From: Candidatus Cloacimonadota bacterium
GTDB taxonomy: Bacteria; Cloacimonadota; Cloacimonadia; Cloacimonadales; TCS61
Reading direction: 5' to 3'
DNA: 11,384 nucleotides
Assembly (NCBI GenBank): GCA_021157645.1
Contig: JAGGWC010000053.1
Span: 1 to 11,384 of the forward strand
Positions 6,725-11,384 of this stretch are shown here, in pieces; the stretch's first letter is position 1; each line of letters opens with the position of its first letter. Both the position numbers and the translations under genes were made by a program. The notes under the pieces are model-generated. The model saw only the letters and a program-made list of their open reading frames with translations, ran no database searches and was not told the origin of the DNA.

Positions 6725-7887
6725 AAAAATTAATTAGTATTCTTATTCTCCTGTGTTTTGTTCTTACCTTATTTAGTCAGGAACAAAACATCAAAAAAAT
6801 CACAGAAGAAGAAATGATCACAATCTCCCGTGAAACAAATTTTGCAGCTGCTATTAAAGCTATAGAATATCTTTCCTTAGAAGATGTAGGAAAAAATATT
6901 GTGAATACCAGTAGACTCAACAACCCGATAGGAATACCTATTAAAAGCCTTTACTGGCGAGATGCACTAGATCTATTGACTAAAATTAATAACATTGTTT
7001 TAGTAGAAAATCCAGCATCTTTTCTTATCAAAGATGTTGAAACAATCAAGGATAAATCAATCGAACAAGTTGTAACAATGGTTACAAAACAAGTACGGAT
7101 AAGTTCCATCTTTTTTAAGGCTGATAAAGCTCTTACGCGAGATGTTGGAATTGATTGGACTACTCTCATCGGCGGAAATGTGGACGCTGAAGTATCTCTA
7201 AATACATCAAGTAGTATATCATCAGATATTTTTAGTGCAAGTTTACAAAAAAATTTTCAAACAGGTGATATCACAATTAATCTGGAAACATTACTTAATA
7301 TTATTGAAGCTAACCAGAGGGGTACTATAATTGCCAAACCAAGTGTAACTGTATTATCTAAGAAAAAAGGTTTTATCCAGGTTGGACAGGACTTCTCAAT
7401 TAAAACACTGGATCAATCCGGAAATACTGTTGAACAATTTTTTGAAACCGGTATTATAATGGAAGTAACTCCAGAAGTAATAATTGATGATAATAAGGAA
7501 GTAATTTATCTTACCATTGAAGTTGAAAAAAGCTCCGCAATACCAGGTGCTCTCTCAACAATTATTGATAAAAGCAAATCTAATACAGAAGTCATATTAT
7601 TTGATGGTGAAGAAACTGTAATAGGAGGACTTTACGATACAGATATTAAAAAAGGCCGTGGCGGAATACCAATTTTAAAAGATCTTCCATGGTGGTTCTT
7701 TGGTTTAAAATATCTTTTTGGATATGAAACAAATTCAGTTGTTGAAAGAGAAATGATCGTCATTCTCAAAGCCGAGATTGTAGATAACACAGATAAAAGA
7801 AAAACAGTTTCAGAATCAACTAAAGATCAGATAAAACGAGAAAGAGAAGATGTGAAGAATGCTAAAAAATTATTTTTAGAAGAATAA
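6721..7887 (+). CDS. Secretin (PilQ/GspD family), short form
   Basis: A 388-residue outer-membrane channel subunit whose ATG overlaps the preceding stop (ATGA). A signal peptide is clear (KK, then hydrophobic 4-18, probable cleavage near residue 19-20). Residues 66-108 look like an N0/STN-type periplasmic domain ('IPIKSLYWRDALDLLTKINN'). The secretin core runs from about 115 to 355 and carries its signatures: 'GTIIAKPSVTVLSKKKGFIQ' (201-220) followed by VGQDF, and 'LFDGEETVIGGLYD' (293-306), 'GGIPILKDLPWWF' (314-326), 'EREMIVILKAEIV' (342-354). A charged tail (357-388) follows and could be a pilotin- or partner-binding segment. PilQ and GspD proteins are commonly 600-750 residues. No AMIN domain and no repeated N1-type domains are present, so the periplasmic vestibule must be very short. 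It is the last gene before a strong terminator. Confidence 0.88.
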   Translation: MKKLISILILLCFVLTLFSQEQNIKKITEEEMITISRETNFAAAIKAIEYLSLEDVGKNIVNTSRLNNPIGIPIKSLYWRDALDLLTKINNIVLVENPASFLIKDVETIKDKSIEQVVTMVTKQVRISSIFFKADKALTRDVGIDWTTLIGGNVDAEVSLNTSSSISSDIFSASLQKNFQTGDITINLETLLNIIEANQRGTIIAKPSVTVLSKKKGFIQVGQDFSIKTLDQSGNTVEQFFETGIIMEVTPEVIIDDNKEVIYLTIEVEKSSAIPGALSTIIDKSKSNTEVILFDGEETVIGGLYDTDIKKGRGGIPILKDLPWWFFGLKYLFGYETNSVVEREMIVILKAEIVDNTDKRKTVSESTKDQIKREREDVKNAKKLFLEE

Positions 7888-7904
7888 TTTATTAAGATAA
7901 AATG

Positions 7905-7938
7905 AAAAGACCGATTCTAACGAACCGGTCTTTTTTTT
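7905..7938. terminator. Bidirectional rho-independent terminator
   Basis: Between the convergent secretin and threonine aldolase genes, GACCG-A-TTC (7909-7917) pairs with GAA-C-CGGTC (7922-7930) around a TAAC loop, with one A/C mismatch. Eight T residues follow on the + strand (7931-7938), and four A residues precede the stem (7905-7908). It ends the pilus operon 17 nt after the secretin stop. On the - strand it lies just past the aldolase stop codon, which overlaps the T run. Confidence 0.85.
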
Positions 7939-8974
7939 ATTTCAGTAATTTTCTCAATAATAATACAAATTCTTCAATATCCTTTATTTGTGTATCAAAC
8001 GATGTCATCCATCTAACTTCAGACCTATTCTCGTCCCACATATAAAAGAAAAATTCTTTCTGTAATTTAGGAATTATTTCAGAAGGAACAATTGCAAAAA
8101 TACCATTTGCTTCCACTTTCTGAGTTATTTGTATTTGTGAAATTTCTGCAACAGCCTCAGCCAGAATCTTTGCCATTTTATTTGCATGTTCAGCATTTTT
8201 CTTCCAGAGATCATTAGAAAAAAGTGCTTCAAATTGCACTGCCATGAATCTCATTTTAGATGCCAACTGCATTCCTTGTTTACGGTAATATTTAAAATTT
8301 TCTGATGTTTCCTGATTGAAAAAAATTATTGCTTCAGCATTCATTGCACCATTCTTTGTTAAACCCAAAGAAAGAACATCAACACCAACATCTGCAGTAA
8401 TTTCACGTAGATCCCTATCCAAACTTACTGCTGCATTACAAAGTCTGGCTCCATCCATATGAACGAACATTGCATTCTTATGTGCATAACTGGTAATCTC
8501 TTTTATCTCGTTCGGAGTATAAACTGTACCCATCTCTGTAACTTGTGCAATTGATATAATTTTTGGTTGGGAATGATGTTCAAATCCAAAATCATGCATA
8601 TGATATTCTATCTTTTCAATTGTAAGTTTGCCATTTTCGGTTGGAACAGAAAGCAGTTTGCATCCAGTGAACTTTTCAGGTGCTCCACACTCATCAACAT
8701 TTATGTGAGCTGTCTCTGCACAGATAATTGAGTTATATGACTCAGTTAACATCTTTAATGCTAGCACATTTGAACCGGTTCCATTGAATGTAAAGTAGAC
8801 ATCAATATCCTCTCCAAAATGCTCTTTGATCTTAACGATTGCACTTTGTGTATAAATATCATCTCCATAGGCAATGCAATGCCCAACATTTGCTTCTTGC
8901 ATTGCCTTTAAAATATCGGGATGAATTCCAGAATTATTATCACTGGCAAAACCACGCTTCAGTTCATCTTTCAT
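7937..8974 (-). CDS. ltaE: Low-specificity L-threonine aldolase (PLP-dependent)
   Basis: A 345-residue cytosolic fold-type I PLP enzyme, which would cleave L-threonine / L-allo-threonine to glycine and acetaldehyde. The full family pattern is present: the start region 'FASDNNSGIHPDIL' (9-22), the Gly-rich cofactor loop 'FNGTGSNVLAL' (63-73), His90 stacking over the cofactor ('ETAHINVDECGA', 87-98), 'HMDGARLCNAA' (172-182) with Asp174 binding the pyridine nitrogen and Arg177, and the Schiff-base Lys207 in 'SLGLTKNGA' (202-210). Length is normal for the family. The ATG is preceded by AGAGG (complement at 8982-8986). The gene is monocistronic: it has its own promoter candidate upstream, and the shared hairpin after its stop. 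It has no evident link to the pilus genes. Related aldolases differ in threonine stereochemistry, which the sequence does not settle here. Confidence 0.92.
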   Translation of the reverse strand: MKDELKRGFASDNNSGIHPDILKAMQEANVGHCIAYGDDIYTQSAIVKIKEHFGEDIDVYFTFNGTGSNVLALKMLTESYNSIICAETAHINVDECGAPEKFTGCKLLSVPTENGKLTIEKIEYHMHDFGFEHHSQPKIISIAQVTEMGTVYTPNEIKEITSYAHKNAMFVHMDGARLCNAAVSLDRDLREITADVGVDVLSLGLTKNGAMNAEAIIFFNQETSENFKYYRKQGMQLASKMRFMAVQFEALFSNDLWKKNAEHANKMAKILAEAVAEISQIQITQKVEANGIFAIVPSEIIPKLQKEFFFYMWDENRSEVRWMTSFDTQIKDIEEFVLLLRKLLK

Positions 8975-9003
8975 AACTTTTCCTCTTCTGTGTATTTAAA
9001 CTT

Positions 9004-9031
9004 TTATTAATATATCTTATATTTTTGTCAA
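9004..9031 (-). promoter_or_regulatory. Promoter candidate for the threonine aldolase gene
   Basis: On the - strand a perfect TTGACA (+ strand TGTCAA, 9026-9031) is followed 16 nt later by TAATAA (complement at 9004-9009), about 30 nt before the ATG. It lies just past the terminator of the neighbouring gene, as expected for a separate transcript. Confidence 0.5.
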
Positions 9032-9040
9032 ACCACAAAT

Positions 9041-9067
9041 AAAAAAAGCACCGCTAAATTGCGGTGC
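9041..9067 (-). terminator. Rho-independent terminator after the TM2 gene
   Basis: A perfect 7-bp stem, GCACCGC (9048-9054) with GCGGTGC (9061-9067) around a six-base loop, is followed on the - strand by seven T residues (A run at 9041-9047). It starts 25 nt after the stop of the zinc-ribbon/TM2 gene. The + strand side has no T run, so it acts on the - strand. Confidence 0.88.
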
Positions 9068-9091
9068 TTATACAATTATAAAATATTTTTT

Positions 9092-9520
9092 TTAGAACCA
9101 CTTCTTCTGGTTTTGTACATATATATCATCAAAGTCTTCATCTGACTTAGTTAAATATAATATTCCCTCAATAAGGCCAATTAGACCCATAATTCCAGTC
9201 ACTGCACCAAAAGTGAGAAATCCCCCGATAATTGAGAGTAAGAGCATAATAACAGCAGGAACAGGATAACCTAAATAGAATTTATGAATACCAAGATATC
9301 CTAAGAAAATTCCTAACAATCCAGCAACTAATTTACTTTTAGCTCCTTTTCCCATAGATGATTTTAATTTTACGCCACATTTTGTACATACTTCTTGATT
9401 TTCTTTTGTCTCTGCACCACAATTCTGACAAAATTTTTTTCCCATTAATGGTTTCATGCCACAATTTACACAAACTTCTGCATTTTCAGGAACTTCTTTC
9501 CCACAATTTCTACAAAACAT
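9092..9520 (-). CDS. Double zinc-ribbon TM2-domain membrane protein
   Basis: A 142-residue protein with two N-terminal zinc ribbons, each made of two CxxC knuckles: Cys3/6 with Cys17/20, and Cys31/34 with Cys45/48. A basic linker (54-62) leads into a TM2 domain (about 62-125) with the family signature 'LGIFLGYLGIHKFYLG' (69-84), a second hydrophobic stretch (88-107) and 'GLIGLIEGILYLTKSDEDF' (112-130), then a short acidic/aromatic tail ending WF. TM2 proteins of this shape are widespread in bacteria, and their function is not established. The zinc ribbons should face the cytoplasm and could bind protein or nucleic acid. The start is well supported by GGAGG (complement at 9529-9533). It has its own promoter and terminator, so it is probably monocistronic. 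Confidence 0.88.
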   Translation of the reverse strand: MFCRNCGKEVPENAEVCVNCGMKPLMGKKFCQNCGAETKENQEVCTKCGVKLKSSMGKGAKSKLVAGLLGIFLGYLGIHKFYLGYPVPAVIMLLLSIIGGFLTFGAVTGIMGLIGLIEGILYLTKSDEDFDDIYVQNQKKWF

Positions 9521-9548
9521 ATTTTCTTCCTCCTTTTTTGTTTAGACA

Positions 9549-9595
9549 TAAAGTAGATTACAAATCTACAGTGTCAAGAGTTTTACTCAGGTTAA
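9549..9595 (-). promoter_or_regulatory. Promoter candidate with a dyad in the spacer, upstream of the TM2 gene
   Basis: On the - strand TTGACA (complement at 9572-9577) is followed after 17 nt by ACTTTA (complement at 9549-9554); TACTTT one base earlier is an alternative. A perfect dyad, GTAGATT-ACA-AATCTAC (9553-9569), fills the spacer and touches the -10, a typical place for a repressor operator. The region upstream of the -35 (9578-9595) is shared with the promoter near 10097. Confidence 0.5.
9572..9595. repeat. 24-bp promoter-associated repeat, copy 1
   Basis: This stretch matches 10097-10120 at 22 of 24 positions; both differences are purine or pyrimidine transitions. Read on the - strand it starts TTAACCT and ends CTCTTGACA, so it contains the -35 box of the TM2 gene. 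Outside the 24 bases the similarity stops. Confidence 0.7.
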
Positions 9596-9682
9596 TTGAT
9601 ATTTATGAATAAATACTTTTATTATCATTTTATTTATATTATTAATTATAGTTTTACGAAATAAAATAAATGATATCCATAT

Positions 9683-9714
9683 GAATAAATAATCCCCGAG
9701 GCAAGCGTCGAGGA
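9683..9714 (-). terminator. Probable terminator after the 82-residue membrane protein gene
   Basis: On the - strand TCCTCGA pairs with TCGGGGA (complements at 9708-9714 and 9693-9699, one G-U pair) around an eight-base loop, followed by a T-rich but interrupted tail (TTATTTATTC, complement 9683-9692). It lies 20 nt after the stop of the small membrane gene. The tail is weaker than in the other terminators here. Confidence 0.6.
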
Positions 9715-9734
9715 ATTCTGTTGATTAAAGTAAT

Positions 9735-9983
9735 CTATTGAAAATTATCATATAGAATAGTAAAAACTGTGGCACCAAAAACAACTGATATCAATACGAA
9801 AATACCAATAAAAATAGCACTCCAAATTAATTGTGCTTTTGCCCAATTTGCTTTACTTGGATTTGAGCTACTGTCAAATGCCCAAACAAACAGCATAATA
9901 AGACCAATTATTGGTATCATTGTAACCAATAAAGTACCCACCCAATCTCCAGTTTTAACAGCATAATTCTCTTGATTCTCCAT
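9735..9983 (-). CDS. Small two-helix membrane protein
   Basis: An 82-residue protein with two hydrophobic helices (about 16-36 and 52-76) joined by a conserved-looking hydrophilic turn, 'WAFDSSSNPSKANWAKA' (34-50), and a short polar N-terminus ending 'KTGDW'. The pattern 'GxW...IPIIGLIMLFVWAF....NPSKxNWAKAxLIW' resembles a common family of short uncharacterised bacterial membrane proteins. I know no function for it. The ATG is preceded by GGAGA at a normal distance. The gene has its own promoter candidate, which shares a 24-bp element with that of the TM2 gene, so the two are probably co-regulated though not co-transcribed. A hairpin follows the stop. Confidence 0.75.
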   Translation of the reverse strand: MENQENYAVKTGDWVGTLLVTMIPIIGLIMLFVWAFDSSSNPSKANWAKAQLIWSAIFIGIFVLISVVFGATVFTILYDNFQ

Positions 9984-10073
9984 GAATATTCTCCTTTTTG
10001 ATATTTTTCTACTTATAAGTTTTCCAATTCTACTTTATTTTCTGCTAATTATACAGAATTCATTAATAAAACA

Positions 10074-10120
10074 ATTAGTAAATTTGTGTTTTGCAATGTC
10101 AAGAATTTTACTTAGGTTAA
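10074..10120 (-). promoter_or_regulatory. Promoter candidate upstream of the 82-residue membrane protein gene
   Basis: On the - strand TTGACA (complement at 10097-10102) is followed after 17 nt by ACTAAT (complement at 10074-10079), with the shared 24-bp element overlapping the -35. The leader to the ATG would be about 80 nt. A TATAAT on the - strand (complement at 10048-10053) is a nearer alternative -10 with a poorer -35. Confidence 0.4.
10097..10120. repeat. 24-bp promoter-associated repeat, copy 2
   Basis: Partner of the element at 9572-9595, in the same orientation and 525 bp away, with 22 of 24 identical bases. Read on the - strand it starts TTAACCT and ends TTCTTGACA. No dyad like that at 9553-9569 follows it. 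Confidence 0.7.
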
Positions 10121-10181
10121 ATATTATTAGCAACTAAATTCCCTTAATTATTGTATATTATCCTTTAAGCTAAATATTCTA

Positions 10182-10208
10182 TTGACATTTTAACTATTTA
10201 GTTAATTT
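10182..10208 (+). promoter_or_regulatory. Weak promoter candidate upstream of the small ORF and dinB
   Basis: A perfect TTGACA lies at 10182-10187 in the divergent gap 9984-10238, but the hexamers at normal distance (TAATTT at 10203, 15 nt away) are poor and the better TATTAT at 10212-10217 is 24 nt away. The position, 30 to 50 nt before the first ATG, is right. The rest of the gap is AT-rich and I see nothing else certain in it. Confidence 0.25.
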
Positions 10209-10238
10209 TTGTATTATAAGAAAATGGGATAACGGAGA

Positions 10239-10478
10239 ATGGTGACGGAAAACAATTTATTAAATCATAGAATAGATGATACTATCTCAAATCTATTTCA
10301 TTGTAAAATATATACTTTTCTTCCACGTCCTTTTATTAGAGATGATGAATGCATTAATAAAATGGGATCACATAAAATCACTTATGCTTCTGCAGGCATT
10401 AAAAAACCATGGCAAATGAAGAGAGAGAGAACCTTACTCCCAGTTATACAACAAGTTGAGAACAAATTCCGGTGGTAA
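10239..10478 (+). CDS. Hypothetical 79-residue protein upstream of dinB
   Basis: I do not recognise this ORF. The ATG at 10239 follows GGAG at 10234-10237 with almost no spacing; a GTG at 10242 would be better placed. The product is basic, has no membrane segment or signal peptide, and ends with a charged helix-like part (RERTLLPVIQQVENKFRW). It has two isolated Cys residues and no zinc motif. The stop is 7 nt before the chosen dinB ATG, so if it is real it is co-transcribed with dinB. It may instead be a leader or a chance ORF. Without it, 9984-10485 would be a 500-base stretch holding only the promoter elements listed. Confidence 0.35.
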   Translation: MVTENNLLNHRIDDTISNLFHCKIYTFLPRPFIRDDECINKMGSHKITYASAGIKKPWQMKRERTLLPVIQQVENKFRW

Positions 10479-10485
10479 AAGCGAT

Positions 10486-11384
10486 ATGAATAGGGCAAGA
10501 AAGATCATTCATGTGGATATGGACGCTTTTTTTGCAGCAGTATATGTTCGAGATCATCCAGAAGTTAAAGGTAAACCGGTAATTTGTGGAGGACCAGCAA
10601 ACAGCAGGGGTGTAGTTTCTACCTGCAATTACGAAGCCCGAAAATATGGAATTCATTCTGCTATGCCTAGTTTTAAAGCCCACAAATTGTGTCCAAATGG
10701 TATTTTTGTAAAACCCGAATTTGATGCAATCCGAGAAGCTTCCAAAATCGCAAGGGAGATATTTTATGAATATTCTGATCTAGTAGAACCAGTTTCAATT
10801 GATGAAGCATATATTGATGTTACAGAGAATAAAAAAAAACATTGTATCAGCTACTCAGATCGCTATCGAGATTAGAAGAAAGATATTTAATAAAACCAGA
10901 CTCACAGCTTCAGCAGGAGTTTCCTATAATAAATTTTTGGCAAAAATAGCTTCCGATATGAATAAACCAGACGGATTGATGGTCGTAACTCCCTTAAAAG
11001 CAAGACAAGTATTGGAGGAACTTCCTATTGGAAAATTTCATGGAATTGGAAAAGTAAGCGAAAAGAGAATGAATATGCTGGGCATAAGAACTGGTAAAGA
11101 CCTGAAAGAGCGAACATTAAAAGAATTGATGAAACATTTTGGGAAGGTTGGAAGTTATTATTACGGCATTGTACGCGGAATTGATGATCGAGAAGTAATA
11201 ACAGATAGAATTAGAAAATCTTTAGGACATGAATGTACATTTGCAAAGGATATAAGTGATGTAAATAAAATGGTGGAGATTCTTATTAAGCTTGGTGATA
11301 AAATAAGCAAACAGATGCAGGGAAAAGAATTTAAAGCTAAAACTTTGACATTAAAAATTAAGTATGCAAATTTCGATCTTGTGA
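10486..11384 (+). CDS. dinB: DNA polymerase IV (Y family), frameshifted at an A9 run, 3' end outside the window
   Basis: The start is ATG 10486, which gives a product beginning MNRARKIIHVDMDAFFAAV, close to the E. coli Pol IV start. A TTG at 10456 is in frame but would overlap the preceding ORF. Metal ligands Asp11 and Asp106/Glu107 (SIDEAYID, 104-111) and the steric-gate Phe16 are present. After residue 114 the frame meets nine A (10831-10839) and, read literally, ends at TAG 10873-10875 after about 130 residues. Reading eight A restores the family sequence 'NIVSATQIAIEIRRKIF', then 'LTASAGVSYNKFLAKIASDM', the helix-hairpin-helix 'PIGKFHGIGKVSEKRM' and the little-finger start 'RKSLGHE'. About 299 residues are visible against the usual roughly 350. 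It copies damaged templates without proofreading in the SOS/tolerance pathway. The ribosome site is weak (GGTGG). Confidence 0.88.
10831..10839 (+). other. Homopolymer A9 frameshift site in dinB
   Basis: Nine consecutive A residues lie between GAGAAT and CATTG. Removing one joins two frames that match Pol IV on both sides without loss of residues. Such a run is a known place for RNA-polymerase slippage, for replication slippage and for sequencing error; the sequence alone does not decide between them. Confidence 0.85.

Noticed and set aside
6951..7169. Open frame on the - strand inside the secretin gene
   Set aside because: Antisense shadow with no ribosome site or motif.
9358..9612. Open frame on the + strand across the TM2 gene start
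   Set aside because: Antisense of the Cys-rich zinc-ribbon region and of the promoter; no coding character.
9600..9615. A/T-only dyad TATTTAT-GA-ATAAATA upstream of the TM2 promoter
   Set aside because: Perfect, but made only of A and T in very AT-rich DNA; chance is likely and no second copy was seen.
9769..9966. Open frame on the + strand across the 82-residue membrane protein gene
   Set aside because: Antisense shadow; the - strand gene has a good ribosome site, terminator and family pattern.
10119..10178. Imperfect inverted repeat (AAATATTATTAGC / GCTAAATATT) in the divergent gap
   Set aside because: Two-base insertion in one arm, long spacing and AT-rich context make it weak evidence for a site.
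10444..10683. Open frame on the - strand over the dinB start
   Set aside because: Antisense of conserved Pol IV residues.
1..11384. CRISPR arrays, tRNA or rRNA genes, insertion sequences
   Set aside because: No regularly spaced repeats, cloverleaf-like GC-richer segment, transposase motif or flanking inverted repeats were found on reading both strands.

Overview
The window (about two-thirds A+T) looks like the genome of an AT-rich diderm bacterium. The evidence is an outer-membrane secretin gene, PilM/N/O/P-like alignment-complex genes, standard stop codons and Shine-Dalgarno sites of the GGAG type. I cannot place the phylum with confidence. An uncultured lineage of the FCB group (for example Cloacimonadota-like) is my guess from composition and protein style only.

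Left part (3-7887, + strand): a type IV pilus / type II secretion-like locus. It begins inside a PilX-like pilus accessory protein (5' end outside the window). Next come a six-TM PilS-like sensor histidine kinase that stops after its H-box helix pair, with no ATPase domain, and a response regulator joining a receiver to a cyclic-nucleotide-binding-like fold. After a short gap with a candidate promoter come a PilT-like ATPase, a fused PilM-PilN-TPR protein, a fused PilO-PilP protein and a short secretin. The last four genes are stop/start overlapping or nearly so, and a strong bidirectional hairpin terminator closes the run. Together they would form an ATPase, an inner-membrane assembly platform and an outer-membrane pore, probably under control of the kinase/regulator pair. 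No PilB, PilC, prepilin peptidase or major pilin gene is visible here.

Middle part (7937-9983, - strand): three separately transcribed genes, each with its own TTGACA-type promoter candidate. They are a low-specificity L-threonine aldolase, a double zinc-ribbon/TM2 membrane protein and an 82-residue two-helix membrane protein. Hairpin terminators follow each one. The two small membrane-protein genes share a nearly identical 24-bp element ending in the -35 box (22 of 24 positions), and one of them carries a perfect dyad exactly in its promoter spacer.

Right part (10239-11384, + strand): a small unrecognised ORF and then dinB (DNA polymerase IV). The dinB frame is broken by a run of nine A residues and continues intact in the next frame to the window edge, which cuts off its last roughly 50 residues.

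The most interesting content is the compact, fusion-rich pilus/secretion machine (PilM-N-TPR, PilO-P, short secretin, ATPase with an altered Asp box) together with an unusual two-component pair. No CRISPR array, tRNA, rRNA or insertion sequence was seen.
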